A stretch of DNA of 64,000 nt from Bacteroidota bacterium (GCA_016845175.1 JAERTD010000014.1:124001-188000), one strand, 5' to 3'. Counted from the stretch's first letter, positions 1 to 9,385 are shown. A program made the numbers and translations. Notes: a model not told the origin generated them from the letters alone.

Positions 1-394
1 ACCCCATCGTGAAAAGCGCGATATCCTGGGCATTATGTTTATGTCAAGTTTATTTGAGGGCCGAGCCCCGAAAGATGGTGCATTAATGACTATTTTTATG
101 GGAGGAGTCAGGCGGCAGGATTTACTTGATTTGGATGATCAAGCCATTAAGAAAGTGCTTGAGAAGGAACTTAAAGAACTGTTGGAATTGGATTCTTTTG
201 ATCCGGATTTGCTGAAAATCATGCGTCATGAGTATGCCATCCCTCAATACAGGGCGGATAGCAAAGAGCGATACGAAGCCATAGAAAGTCTTCAGAATGA
301 ATACAAAGGATTGGTATTGGCAGGTAATATTCGTGATGGTATTGGTATGGCTGATCGTATCAAACAAGGTAAAATGATCGCAAAAACAATATAA
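1..394 (+). CDS. hemG: Protoporphyrinogen/coproporphyrinogen oxidase, C-terminal part (5' end outside window)
   Basis: The frame is open from the left edge (first full codon at base 2) and ends at a TAA at 392-394, so this is the 3' end of a gene that begins outside the window. The visible 130 residues resemble the C-terminus of FAD-dependent HemG/HemY oxidases: a SSLFEGRAP stretch near the start, a hydrophobic MTIFMGG strand, and the closing VLAGNIRDGIGMADRI motif, which in this family contacts FAD. The enzyme oxidises protoporphyrinogen IX (or coproporphyrinogen III in the coproporphyrin branch) in haem synthesis. hemH follows two genes downstream on the same strand, which supports the call. 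The branch of the pathway cannot be told from this fragment. Confidence 0.88.
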   Translation, partial: PHREKRDILGIMFMSSLFEGRAPKDGALMTIFMGGVRRQDLLDLDDQAIKKVLEKELKELLELDSFDPDLLKIMRHEYAIPQYRADSKERYEAIESLQNEYKGLVLAGNIRDGIGMADRIKQGKMIAKTI

Positions 395-456
395 AAAACA
401 AAGGTTAGAGATACGAAAACAGCTAAGGATAATCATACATTATAACAGTTCACGCT

Positions 457-900
457 ATGGAATTCTACGATTTGGTTATTAATGTTCACGGTTTTGTAAG
501 TACACTCTTTACAATACTGGCCGTCATAATTCTGGTGAGATCAATAAGAGGCTTGAGCATGAAAAAAGCCTATAAAACCATGGATAATTACTATTCTGTG
601 GCCTTTCTGGTATTTCTGTATGTTCAGTTGATCCTAGGCGTTCTGCTGTACTTTGTTTTAGGAGACCAATCAAGTGGTGCAACCAGCATCGAAGCAGCTG
701 CTGAGCAAATGTCCATGCGTTTCTGGGCTCTGGAACATTTTGTAATCATGATTTTTACTTTGTTCCTGTCTCAATTGGGATGGATTTTCATTCGCAAATC
801 GCGACTGGACCTTAACAAGCATAAAAACACCCTTTTCTATTTTGGCACTTCCATATTCCTTATCATCATTTCGACCGGCATAGGATTAATCTGGAGATAA
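457..900 (+). CDS. Four-helix membrane protein, possible b-haem protein
   Basis: A 147-residue protein with four hydrophobic helices at about residues 6-28, 45-68, 89-111 and 125-146 and short charged loops. His11 lies in helix 1 and His94 at the start of helix 3, positions that could ligate haem between helices, but this is only suggestive. Small proteins of this shape are often labelled 'cytochrome B' in Bacteroidota genomes; I cannot confirm membership. It sits between a hemG-like gene and hemH with 62 and 15 bp gaps, all on the plus strand, so it is probably co-transcribed with haem genes. Its function is not known to me. Confidence 0.75.
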   Translation: MEFYDLVINVHGFVSTLFTILAVIILVRSIRGLSMKKAYKTMDNYYSVAFLVFLYVQLILGVLLYFVLGDQSSGATSIEAAAEQMSMRFWALEHFVIMIFTLFLSQLGWIFIRKSRLDLNKHKNTLFYFGTSIFLIIISTGIGLIWR

Positions 901-915
901 ACTCCCATTTACTTT

Positions 916-1929
916 ATGAAAACAACTGTATTGCTCATTAACCTGGGAACTCCCGATTCTCCAAAAACCTCCGATGTAAGAAAGTACCTGACGGAATTCT
1001 TAAATGACAAGCGGGTGATTGATTTACCCTGGTTGGGCAGAAAATCTTTGGTGAATGCTATTATAGTCCCTTTCAGGTCATCTAAATCAGCCAAACTTTA
1101 CAGTGAATTATGGACTGAGGATGGGTCACCATTATTGATTAATGCTTACCAACTTCAGAAAGCACTATCCAAAGAACTGGGCAGCAGTTATGAAGTAGAA
1201 CTGGCCATGAGATATGGCAAACCATCCCTAAAGAAGAAATTGAAAGAATTGGAAGCCAGGCAGCCTGAGCGGATAATTCTGGTTCCCTTATATCCACAAT
1301 ATGCCTCTTCAACCACAGGTTCAACACTTGAATTGGCGATGAAGGCCATTGCCAGATGGAAACAACTTCCTGAAGTAAAAACCATCCATCATTTCCATGA
1401 CCAGGAAGGTTTTATTGACTCTTTTGCAGATCGTATCAAACACTATAAACCTGAAGATTATGACCATGTGGTCATGAGTTACCATGGGTTGCCCTTAAAT
1501 CAGGTAACAGAAGCCCATCAAGGAAAAACTTGTGAGGAGATGCGGTGTGAATACAGCAGAAATGAATCCAATCATTTTTGCTACCGGGCCTCATGCTATG
1601 AAACCTCACATCTGTTGGCTGAGAAGTTGCAGCTGAAAAAAGAGGACTATACTGTTTGTTTCCAATCGCGTCTTAACAAAAACTGGACAAGTCCCTTTAC
1701 CGATGAAGTGGTATTGCACCATGCACAAGCTGGCAAGAAAAAGCTATTGGTAACCAGCCCTGCTTTTGTAGCTGATTGTTTGGAAACCATTCATGAATTG
1801 GGAACGGAACTCAAAAGAGATTTTGAAGAAGAAGGTGGTGCGCAATTGACTTTGGTCGAAAGCCTGAATGTGATGCCTAAATGGGTTGAGACGCTGGCCA
1901 ACTGGGTGAATGAGGCCAACCAAAATTAG
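916..1929 (+). CDS. hemH: Ferrochelatase
   Basis: Inserts Fe2+ into protoporphyrin IX (or coproporphyrin III), a terminal step of haem synthesis. The 337 residues match the usual length. Family landmarks visible: N-terminal LLINLGTPDSP, the SYHGLP motif with the metal-site His190, CFQSRLNKNWTSP at about 248-260, and SPAFVADCLETIHE around 281-294 with the conserved Glu290. Four cysteines at 206, 211, 222 and 227 form a cluster in the inserted loop; similar Cys-rich loops occur in other Bacteroidota ferrochelatases as far as I recall, so this is not necessarily an Fe-S site. The stop overlaps by 4 bp the stop end of the convergent alpha/beta hydrolase gene. Confidence 0.96.
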   Translation: MKTTVLLINLGTPDSPKTSDVRKYLTEFLNDKRVIDLPWLGRKSLVNAIIVPFRSSKSAKLYSELWTEDGSPLLINAYQLQKALSKELGSSYEVELAMRYGKPSLKKKLKELEARQPERIILVPLYPQYASSTTGSTLELAMKAIARWKQLPEVKTIHHFHDQEGFIDSFADRIKHYKPEDYDHVVMSYHGLPLNQVTEAHQGKTCEEMRCEYSRNESNHFCYRASCYETSHLLAEKLQLKKEDYTVCFQSRLNKNWTSPFTDEVVLHHAQAGKKKLLVTSPAFVADCLETIHELGTELKRDFEEEGGAQLTLVESLNVMPKWVETLANWVNEANQN

Positions 1930-2951
1930 TGTGCCAGATATGCTCTGACCACAGCAATACTTTCCTCAGGTTTATCAAGAAAGATCCAGTGACCAGCATC
2001 CTGAATGACCTCCTGCCTGGCCGCAGGGAAGTATTTCATTTGCTTGTTCTGATAAGTTTCCCCGATAATGGTGTTACAGCTTCCGGTTAAAAACAATACG
2101 GTATCCTGGTAGTTTTCCAAACCACTCACAAGGTCGAGATTTATCTTGCCATTTTCATCCATGCCCGATTGACGGATGGCTCTGTTAGCCAGTGATCCAA
2201 AACGCCATTCACTATATTTTGATTGATCAGAACTGCAATAATAGCCTCGTAAAGGATGGGTTTCCGGGTCAGATTCCCATACCAGTTTAGTCCAAAAGTA
2301 ATCCTGACCAGCCTGTTCATCTGGTCCATCGATATGAAGTGATTCAAACCAAGAAACAACCAATAGTTTAAACAAGTCCCAGTTGAGATCCAGGGCCAGA
2401 TTGTTGGTGATCCTCATATACTCCTCAAACATTTCTGTTGTAAGTGTACCTGGTTCAGCCAGTACCACACCAGCAAGCTTTTGCGGATGCTTTGCTGTAT
2501 AACCTGAGGCCAGCATACCACCCCATGAATGACCAATTAAATACACTTTATCACCTCTGCCATAATGATCTACTATTGCATCCAGATCAGAGAGACAATT
2601 TTCGAGTGTTAATTCTTCAGCTGCTAGCCGTTCTGACAAACCGGATCCCCTTTGATCGTAAAAAACCACATAATATTCATCGGCCAATGATTTGAGGTGC
2701 AATAAATAGCGATAATCATTCCCGGGTCCACCGTGGACAACCACCACCACAGGATTGTTAGGGTTACCAAAGCTTTCTGCATGTAGGTGAACGCCATTGA
2801 TGTGGATGCTTGGCAGACTTGGATCATCAACAACGGTTGCTGCCACCTGGTATGAACCCATGGTTGAAAAATACATGAATACCGCAGTTAAGGCCAGCAA
2901 ACCTAAAAGTAATAGTGTGCCTTTGAGGAAGTATTTAAAAACCTTTTTCAT
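1926..2951 (-). CDS. Membrane-anchored alpha/beta hydrolase (proline iminopeptidase-like)
   Basis: 341 residues. A single N-terminal hydrophobic helix (about 8-28) without a clear cleavage site suggests a membrane anchor with the hydrolase domain outside the cytoplasm. The hydrolase core has the oxyanion-hole HGGPG (73-77), YDQRGSGLS (98-106), the nucleophile elbow GHSWGG with Ser142, and a C-terminal DAGHWIF segment carrying the catalytic His. HGGPG together with DQRGSG is typical of the S33 proline iminopeptidase branch; substrate specificity is not predictable. It converges on hemH with a 4-bp overlap of the 3' ends. A TATTTTTG box lies 22 bp upstream of the ATG. Confidence 0.85.
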   Translation of the reverse strand: MKKVFKYFLKGTLLLLGLLALTAVFMYFSTMGSYQVAATVVDDPSLPSIHINGVHLHAESFGNPNNPVVVVVHGGPGNDYRYLLHLKSLADEYYVVFYDQRGSGLSERLAAEELTLENCLSDLDAIVDHYGRGDKVYLIGHSWGGMLASGYTAKHPQKLAGVVLAEPGTLTTEMFEEYMRITNNLALDLNWDLFKLLVVSWFESLHIDGPDEQAGQDYFWTKLVWESDPETHPLRGYYCSSDQSKYSEWRFGSLANRAIRQSGMDENGKINLDLVSGLENYQDTVLFLTGSCNTIIGETYQNKQMKYFPAARQEVIQDAGHWIFLDKPEESIAVVRAYLAH

Positions 2952-2973
2952 GGGTTGTTGTTTTTTTGGTTTT

Positions 2974-2981
2974 CAAAAATA
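2974..2981 (-). promoter_or_regulatory. -7 type promoter box TATTTTTG before the alpha/beta hydrolase
   Basis: Matches the Bacteroidota -7 consensus TAnnTTTG, 22 bp before the start codon at 2951. I found no clear -33 TTTG at the expected spacing. Confidence 0.5.
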
Positions 2982-3057
2982 AGACGAATCCCTCAGTCGA
3001 TTCCTTAGGGAAGGTTAAAAAAGCTTAAGATTCCATTAACAATTTTCGTGCTGGAAA

Positions 3058-4299
3058 TTAAACTGTTAACTTGAGACGTAGCATGTTTAGTGCGGCAAGG
3101 GCAGACCTGCGGATGTTACGACCCCTGTGCTCTCCCAGTTTCAGTAATTCCGATTGAACACCATCCGGGCCCGCCATAGCTATCCAAACCGTGCCCACAG
3201 GTTTCTCCGGGCTTCCCCCATCCGGGCCTGCAATACCTGAAGTGGCTATGGCATAATCAGAATTCAGTGATTTTTGTGCACCCAAAGCCATGGATTCAAC
3301 CACCTGCTGGCTTACTGCTCCATGCTCTTCTATCAACTCCTTTGCCACACCCAGACTGTTAGTTTTTACATCATCAGCATAGGATACGACGCTGCCCTTA
3401 TAAAAAGAGGAACTACCTGCCATACTGCTTAGGAGGTGAGCAATGTAGCCTCCCGTGCAACTTTCTGCTGTGGAAAGGCTTTTGCCTTTGGATTTCAGTA
3501 ACTTACCCACGACCTCCTCCATGCTTTCTGTTCCATAACCGAAAATAAGATGGGGAATTAAGTCATGCAAACGCTGACTATAATGCTGGATTTCTTCTTC
3601 TAATGTATCTTTTGAACTACCCTTTCCTGACAGACGCAATCGTACGATGCCGGGTTGAGGTAAATAGGCTAAATTAATGTGCGTAGGAAGGCTGGATTCC
3701 CATTCATTGATAAGCTCAGCCAGATAGGATTCCCCAACTCCATGGGTCAATATGGTTTTATGTAATATGCTGCCGACCTGATGCTTTTCCAGAATCCTTG
3801 GGATGATTTGCTCCTGAATCATGGCTCTCATTTCGAAGGGAACACCGGGCATAGAAAAGTAATCGGTTCCGTCTTTTTCAAACCACATACCCGGAGCTGT
3901 GCCATGGGCATTATGAATGGGTGTACAGCTTGTTGGAATCTCTGCCTGAGCCCTGTTTACTGGTGTGATGGGAATATTTCTTGAACCAAAGAGTCTTTCT
4001 ATTTGGCGGAAGCTGGGTTCATGAAAGTATAATTCACCGTCAAAGTACTGGGTAAGAACTTCCTTGGTAATATCATCGTTGGTGGGTCCCAGACCACCTG
4101 TTATCAATACAATATTCGCTCTGGAGCTGGCTGCTTTCAACGCCTGGATGATGCTTTCTTTGGTATCACTAATGGCCGCAATATGACCTACCTCAATACC
4201 TGCCTGATGCAAAGCATCAGCCATCCAGGAGGCATTGGTATTCACTACCTGACCGATCAGCAATTCGTCGCCGATGCTTACAATTTCTGCCTGAATCAC
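3058..4299 (-). CDS. cinA: CinA family protein (nicotinamide-nucleotide amidohydrolase)
   Basis: 413 residues, full length for the two-domain CinA family. The N-terminal part (about 1-165) is a MoCF-like domain: AEIVSIGDELLIGQ, then ITGGLGPTNDD and the FSMPGVPFEM segment typical of CinA. The C-terminal domain (about 250-413) carries STAESCTGG and ATSGIAGPDGGSPEKPVGT, motifs of the PncC deamidase that hydrolyses NMN to NaMN in pyridine-nucleotide recycling. In some bacteria the gene is tied to competence, but nothing here tests that. The start lies 2 bp after the stop of the universal stress protein gene upstream, so the two are almost certainly one operon. Confidence 0.95.
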   Translation of the reverse strand: MIQAEIVSIGDELLIGQVVNTNASWMADALHQAGIEVGHIAAISDTKESIIQALKAASSRANIVLITGGLGPTNDDITKEVLTQYFDGELYFHEPSFRQIERLFGSRNIPITPVNRAQAEIPTSCTPIHNAHGTAPGMWFEKDGTDYFSMPGVPFEMRAMIQEQIIPRILEKHQVGSILHKTILTHGVGESYLAELINEWESSLPTHINLAYLPQPGIVRLRLSGKGSSKDTLEEEIQHYSQRLHDLIPHLIFGYGTESMEEVVGKLLKSKGKSLSTAESCTGGYIAHLLSSMAGSSSFYKGSVVSYADDVKTNSLGVAKELIEEHGAVSQQVVESMALGAQKSLNSDYAIATSGIAGPDGGSPEKPVGTVWIAMAGPDGVQSELLKLGEHRGRNIRRSALAALNMLRLKLTV

Positions 4300-4301
4300 G
4301 T

Positions 4302-5183
4302 TTAGAAAATCAATTGTTCATAACCCATATCCTCCGGATTGATTGACATCACAGGAATAGTGGAGAGACGGAGAATGCGCTGGGCTGAGGAACCCAGGAA
4401 ATACTCTATCAGTTTGTTTTCTCCCTGAGTCATAATCATGATCAGGTCTATATTTCCAAGCTGGTTGGCATAGTCCAACAATGCCGGAACCAGATGGTTA
4501 CCTCCTCCATTAACTTCCAATAATCTGGAGTTCACCGGGATATTAGCCGCAGCAATGAATTCTCTGACTTGCTCTAATTGCTGTAAGAGTTCATGTTTAA
4601 TCTCGATGTCGTTGGCCGACCATAAGCCCGAAACAACTTCAATACTGGAACCAAAAAGTTTTGCAATATCAATGGCATAGGAAACCTTCTGTCGGGTGGA
4701 TTTATTCAGGTCCAGAGGAAGTAATATTTTGCGACACAACACATTGTGTTGTTTGCCGTTGATGCTAATCACCGGTACGGATGACTGCCGAATCACTTTG
4801 GAAGTATTCGAACCTATCATATTCCGGTCAATTCGGATGCTTTCAGCTGCATTGTTGGTTCCCATAACAATCAAGCGGGCATTATACTCCTTTGCTGCTT
4901 TCAGTATTTCCAGGTAGACCTTGCCTTTTTTGAAAACCGGAATGACGTCAACGGAAGTTTTTGCTTTGACCTCTGCTGCAGTTTGTTCCAGCTTTTCAAG
5001 TACGCGACCTTCAAAGGATTCATTGGAGAAGAATGAACTGGCGATTCCCTGTTCTTCCCATACATACAGTAAGACCAGCTGGTATTGAGAGAATTTTGCC
5101 AGATTATAAGCCTGTTCCATAGCAATCATCGACTGTTCATTGAAGTCGATGGGTACGAGTACACTTTGTTTGGTAGATTCCAT
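4302..5183 (-). CDS. Tandem universal stress protein
   Basis: 293 residues made of two Usp domains (about 1-145 and 150-293). The first has a VPIDFNEQS start and the ATP-site pattern MGTNN...GSNTSKVI; the second has LPLDLNKST and a GSSAQRIL motif, so both halves keep at least part of the nucleotide-binding loop. Usp proteins are cytoplasmic ATP-binding stress proteins with no single known reaction. It is the first gene of a two-gene unit with cinA. The 58-bp divergent space to the nucleoside phosphorylase holds the promoters of both directions. Confidence 0.9.
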   Translation of the reverse strand: MESTKQSVLVPIDFNEQSMIAMEQAYNLAKFSQYQLVLLYVWEEQGIASSFFSNESFEGRVLEKLEQTAAEVKAKTSVDVIPVFKKGKVYLEILKAAKEYNARLIVMGTNNAAESIRIDRNMIGSNTSKVIRQSSVPVISINGKQHNVLCRKILLPLDLNKSTRQKVSYAIDIAKLFGSSIEVVSGLWSANDIEIKHELLQQLEQVREFIAAANIPVNSRLLEVNGGGNHLVPALLDYANQLGNIDLIMIMTQGENKLIEYFLGSSAQRILRLSTIPVMSINPEDMGYEQLIF

Positions 5184-5212
5184 GTCGTATAATGCTAAAT
5201 GTTATTTTTGCA

Positions 5213-5220
5213 ATATTACT
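5213..5220 (+). promoter_or_regulatory. -7 type promoter box TATTTTTG before the nucleoside phosphorylase
   Basis: TAnnTTTG match 21 bp upstream of the ATG at 5242, within the short divergent intergenic space. No well-placed -33 element recognised. Confidence 0.5.
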
Positions 5221-5241
5221 TAATCTTTTATTGATTTCTCT

Positions 5242-6117
5242 ATGACTAACGATAATAAAGCAGCCTTGGTATTGCAATATGATGGGTCAATTTATCATTT
5301 GAAACTAAAACCCGGTGATGTGGCAGAAACCATACTTTTGGTGGGTGACCCGGGACGGGCTCATATCATCGCCGATAGCTTCGATACCATTACGTTTAAA
5401 CAGACCAACAGAGAAATCAATACCTATACAGGAACTTATAAGGGAAAACCAATTACAGTGATGTCAACCGGTATGGGGACAGACAATGTGGAAATAGTAG
5501 TCAATGAGTTGGATGCCTTGTTCAATATTGATTTCCAAACCCTCCAACCCAAGGAGCATCTTACTTCCCTGAACCTGGTTCGAATTGGCACCTCAGGTGG
5601 TTTGCAGTCGGATATACCTGTAATTGATTCATCAATCGTATCAGAATATGCCATTGGTCTGGATGGACTGGCCTGGTTTTATGATCAGTCGATTTTTAAA
5701 ATGGAGCGGGAGATGACGGCCAGCTTCACCAATCAGATGGAATGGGATCCCAAACTACCGAAACCTTATGCCATAAAAGCTTCCGATAAACTTTTGCAAC
5801 ATTTTAAAGGCTGGCCTATGGGTGTTACGCTCACGGCTCCGGGCTTTTATGCACCACAAGGTAGGGAGTTGCGTTTGGCTGTAGCGGATGATACCATTAT
5901 CGACAGGGCCAGAAACTTTAAATACGAAGATAAAAGAGTCACTAATTTTGAGATGGAATCCTCTGCTTTATATATGCTATCTGCCATGCTGGGACATCAT
6001 GCCATTACAGTTTGCGATATCATTGCCAATAGGGTTAATCAAAGCTTTTCACCTGATTACAAATCCAGCATGAAGAAACTCATCCACAAAGTGCTGGAAA
6101 CCGGTTTGAAGTTTTAG
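5242..6117 (+). CDS. Nucleoside phosphorylase (uridine phosphorylase-like)
   Basis: 291 residues of the PNP/UDP family, which cleaves nucleosides with phosphate to give the base and ribose 1-phosphate for salvage. Family motifs: VGDPGRAHII near residues 34-43 (phosphate contact), STGMGTDNVEIVVNEL around 75-90, RIGTSGGLQ, and TNFEMESSALY (ribose and base contact) near 234-244. The pattern fits uridine phosphorylases, but base specificity cannot be fixed by eye. It is a single-gene unit, divergent from usp-cinA and convergent with the KAS III gene. Confidence 0.88.
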   Translation: MTNDNKAALVLQYDGSIYHLKLKPGDVAETILLVGDPGRAHIIADSFDTITFKQTNREINTYTGTYKGKPITVMSTGMGTDNVEIVVNELDALFNIDFQTLQPKEHLTSLNLVRIGTSGGLQSDIPVIDSSIVSEYAIGLDGLAWFYDQSIFKMEREMTASFTNQMEWDPKLPKPYAIKASDKLLQHFKGWPMGVTLTAPGFYAPQGRELRLAVADDTIIDRARNFKYEDKRVTNFEMESSALYMLSAMLGHHAITVCDIIANRVNQSFSPDYKSSMKKLIHKVLETGLKF

Positions 6118-6150
6118 TTTATTGGAAAAGACTACCGATCTGTTGACACA

Positions 6151-7161
6151 CTAAAAGTCGAGGATACAACCACCCCAGGAAAACCCAACACCGAAGCCTG
6201 CCATCAATATTTTCTGCCCCCTTTGTAATTGCCCGTTTTCCCAGGCTTTGTGCATGGCAAAAGGTATGGTGGAGGATACTGTATTGCCGGTTTTTGAGAT
6301 TTCAATCACCAATTTTTCTTCTGGTATATTGAGTTTCTTTCCAATGGTTTCCAGTATAATCTGATTGGCCTGATGAAATACAAACAAATCAATATCTGAC
6401 ATCGACAGGTCCGATTGCTTCAACAAGGCATCTACCAATACAGGGGCTTTCTCCACCGAAAAATTAAAAACCACAGCCCCATTCATATAAAAATTGGCAT
6501 GGTTTCTAATATTACCATGGGCATCGGTAAAGTCATCTTCAGCAAAGCCGGCTAATGGATATCTTTCTTTACCATGTTTGATGATAATCTGGTCAAATTG
6601 GCTGCCATCAGTTCCAAATATAAACGGGCTGATCTTTTGGCCTTCCTCAGAAGCAGTTATGAGGGTAGCTGTGGCCCCATCTCCAAAAATAGAACGATTG
6701 CTTTTGTCCTTTGGGTGTATGGTTGTGGTGATACTTTCTGAGGTAAGCAGCAAAACATTTTTGGCATTTCCGGCTTTGATCATGCTGTCAGCCAGATTTA
6801 AACCATAGATAAATCCGGTGCAACCCTGATTAATATCCAAAGCGCCGCATTGTTGGGATAAACCCAACTGATCTTGCAAGACGCAGGCAGATGCCGGAGT
6901 AATAAAGTCTCCCGCAGCAGAGCAAAAAAGTACGAAATCAATATTCTCTTTTTCAACCGGCTGCCTGACAAAAAGGTTTTCTGCTGCCCGACGTGCCATA
7001 TCCAGTGAGGTTTCTCCTTTGGCAATGATGTGTCTTTTGGTAACACCAGTAAGTCGTGTTAACTCCCTTACCTTTAGATCGGGAAACAGCAATTGCAGCT
7101 GATCATTGTTGAGAACCTCAGCGGGTAAGTAAGTTTCAATATGGGCTATATGGCTATGCAT
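6151..7161 (-). CDS. 3-oxoacyl-ACP synthase III family protein (stand-alone KAS III)
   Basis: 336 residues with the complete KAS III triad: Cys114 in NQGCTGF, His263 in VFHQAN and Asn293 in TGNTVSS. Such enzymes condense an acyl-CoA starter with malonyl-ACP. No other fatty acid gene is adjacent, so it may be a specialised FabH paralogue and not the housekeeping copy. A second, clearly different KAS III is at 41868. The start codon overlaps by one base the stop codon of the upstream TPR membrane protein gene (TAATG arrangement), implying translational coupling. What links the two functions is unclear. Confidence 0.88.
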   Translation of the reverse strand: MHSHIAHIETYLPAEVLNNDQLQLLFPDLKVRELTRLTGVTKRHIIAKGETSLDMARRAAENLFVRQPVEKENIDFVLFCSAAGDFITPASACVLQDQLGLSQQCGALDINQGCTGFIYGLNLADSMIKAGNAKNVLLLTSESITTTIHPKDKSNRSIFGDGATATLITASEEGQKISPFIFGTDGSQFDQIIIKHGKERYPLAGFAEDDFTDAHGNIRNHANFYMNGAVVFNFSVEKAPVLVDALLKQSDLSMSDIDLFVFHQANQIILETIGKKLNIPEEKLVIEISKTGNTVSSTIPFAMHKAWENGQLQRGQKILMAGFGVGFSWGGCILDF

Positions 7162-9257
7162 TAGTCTCTTTCAGCTTGTGGGTCATAATTCTTTTCAGCT
7201 TCGTATGATTTTCTCATAAAATAGGTAGCCTTTTCCTCATCACCTTTATCTTTATAGTAATCGGAAAGAAGTTTACTGACCATGGGGTTGGTCAATCGCT
7301 CCACCGCTCTCTCATAATAAGGTATGGCCCCTAAGGTATCCCTGAATTTCAAATGATAATTCCCCATATTCAGATAGGGTAGGTCGCTGTTTGGAAAGAG
7401 TCCCATCATCTGTTCGTTCACTGTCTTGGCACGATCATAATTTCCGGATAGAAAATAGGCATTGGCCAGACGCGACATACCGGTTTGAAAAGGGCCATCA
7501 ATTTCAAGTACCTGTTCATAGTAAACTATTGATGAATCGTATTCCTGCTGCAGATCATAGGCGTAAGCAATATTAAAAATAGCGCTTCCATTTATTATTT
7601 TACTGTCTTGCGCTTTTCTGAAATAACCAATGGCCTGGTCGAAGCATTCCCTGGCTAGCTTTTCTTCTTCTTCCACTTTTTCAGGTTTGCCTTGCTTTCT
7701 GTAACTATTCGCTCTTATAAGGGCCTGGTTACCGTGAATTTTTGAATATATTACGCCTAGATTATTCCATGAAGCGTAGTGAGTTGAATCTATTTCCAAG
7801 GCTTTCCGGAAATGCTTTTCAGCCCGATCGATTTGTTTCTTAATGAATTTATATGGATTTACAGGCTTGGCCAGTTCATTGTTAACTGCACGCATAATCC
7901 GGTTGGCATAAAAATCATTGGCTTTAACCGATTCTTCCAAATACTCCATATCAGAGGCGTAGAGGGTTTTTTTGGTTTTCCACTGGGTGTTTCTCACAAT
8001 GGTATAATAACCGTAAGGGATCACGATAAGGAGTATGATTCCTGCAATAGCTGATACCTTTAAGGTCGACAAGGATTGTTCCATCGGTTTTGCACGAAAT
8101 AATGCAAACAAAACCCACACCAGTATTATGGCGTAGGAAAGAGAGGGAAAATACATGAAGCGGTCGGCAACAATGCCTGGTACGGGAGATACCACATTGG
8201 CATAAACGGAGAGACTAATAAAGTAGAATAAGATTGCGAATGACAGAAGTTTCTTCTTTCGGAAACCCTTGATAGCTACAACCAGTAACCCAAGATAAAT
8301 GGCTAAGGATACCCAGACCCATGGGTTATCCCATCCCGGCATGGGAATCATGTCATAGCCATAATAATAAGCCAGTGGATAAGGTGCAAACAACATCTTC
8401 ACATACCAGAGCAGAATGAATAATACAAATGCCATATGGCCAGCAACTCCAGGATATCTAACCAGAGGATTTTCAAGGAATTGCAAGTTTCGGCTTACAT
8501 CGGGAAGAATAGCCCATGGTATGAGAAACGCAAGTAAAACCACAACTAAGGCACCAAGACTAAACCATCCAATCTTTTTAACTGGGAGTTCGGTAAAAAA
8601 ATATAATACCAATGGAAATACTGCCAGGTGAGCGATCGCCGTTTCTTTAGAAAGAAGGGCCAGCAGAAAATAAACCATACCGTATATCAGGTACTTCATT
8701 TTGCTCAGGTCGGCCCATTTCAGGAAATTCAGTATTGCCAGAAATGTAAAAATAAAATTGAACAGCATATCCCTGTTCTTCAGACTGGCTACAACTTCAG
8801 TATGAGATGGATGGGCAAGGAACAGGAGAGTCACCAAAAAGGGAAACCATATGTTATAACCTTTCAATAGCCGCCTGAGCACTTTGTAAAGTAATAAGAT
8901 CGACAGTATATAAAGGAAGATATTGACGAAATGGCTAAAGTAGGGGTTATATTTCCAGTCGCTGGTGAATTGGTACTCAAGCGCATAACTGATTCGTACT
9001 ATGGGCCGGTATCCATAACTATTGGTTTTGTCCTCACCATAGGGTGTGGTCAGAATCTCTGGTATGCCGGCAATTCCCTTGGCAATGACAGGGTTTTCAA
9101 TATTGATATAATTATCATCGAGTGAAAAATAATTGAAGCCTGTATTGTAGTATAGTAAAAATGCCACCAGACCCAAAAAAATGGCAAAAACTTTTGGGTT
9201 CAACAATCTGCTTTCCAGTGCTGTTGCCATCGGTTGGTTTTTCTTATTATTTGCCAT
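7161..9257 (-). CDS. TMTC-like GT-C membrane protein with C-terminal TPR repeats
   Basis: 698 residues. The N-terminal two-thirds carries many membrane helices; the first loop has the SLDD acidic pair followed by a YIN...NP...GI pattern and a YRP...S segment, as in TMTC-type GT-C mannosyltransferases, which use a polyprenyl-phosphate sugar. The last 220 residues or so are TPR repeats (for example ASWNNLGVIY, AIFNIAYAY, PYLNMGNYHL). The likely role is glycosyl transfer at the periplasmic face of the inner membrane, with the TPRs binding the protein acceptor; this is family-based inference. It is translationally coupled to the KAS III gene. Confidence 0.8.
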   Translation of the reverse strand: MANNKKNQPMATALESRLLNPKVFAIFLGLVAFLLYYNTGFNYFSLDDNYINIENPVIAKGIAGIPEILTTPYGEDKTNSYGYRPIVRISYALEYQFTSDWKYNPYFSHFVNIFLYILSILLLYKVLRRLLKGYNIWFPFLVTLLFLAHPSHTEVVASLKNRDMLFNFIFTFLAILNFLKWADLSKMKYLIYGMVYFLLALLSKETAIAHLAVFPLVLYFFTELPVKKIGWFSLGALVVVLLAFLIPWAILPDVSRNLQFLENPLVRYPGVAGHMAFVLFILLWYVKMLFAPYPLAYYYGYDMIPMPGWDNPWVWVSLAIYLGLLVVAIKGFRKKKLLSFAILFYFISLSVYANVVSPVPGIVADRFMYFPSLSYAIILVWVLFALFRAKPMEQSLSTLKVSAIAGIILLIVIPYGYYTIVRNTQWKTKKTLYASDMEYLEESVKANDFYANRIMRAVNNELAKPVNPYKFIKKQIDRAEKHFRKALEIDSTHYASWNNLGVIYSKIHGNQALIRANSYRKQGKPEKVEEEEKLARECFDQAIGYFRKAQDSKIINGSAIFNIAYAYDLQQEYDSSIVYYEQVLEIDGPFQTGMSRLANAYFLSGNYDRAKTVNEQMMGLFPNSDLPYLNMGNYHLKFRDTLGAIPYYERAVERLTNPMVSKLLSDYYKDKGDEEKATYFMRKSYEAEKNYDPQAERD

Positions 9258-9377
9258 AAACTATTTAAGTATTATATATTCGATGAATCAACAGAACAAA
9301 TCACCAAGCCCATGCATCTGGTAATTCATGATAGTGTTGTGCACTAATCAGTTGTTTATCCAGCTGAAAATTTTTTG

Positions 9378-9385
9378 CAAAGATA
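9378..9385 (-). promoter_or_regulatory. -7 type promoter box TATCTTTG upstream of the TPR membrane protein
   Basis: TAnnTTTG match on the minus strand, about 120 bp before the start at 9257, in an otherwise featureless 239-bp gap between the VOC gene and the TPR gene. The long leader makes this one weaker than the others. Confidence 0.3.
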
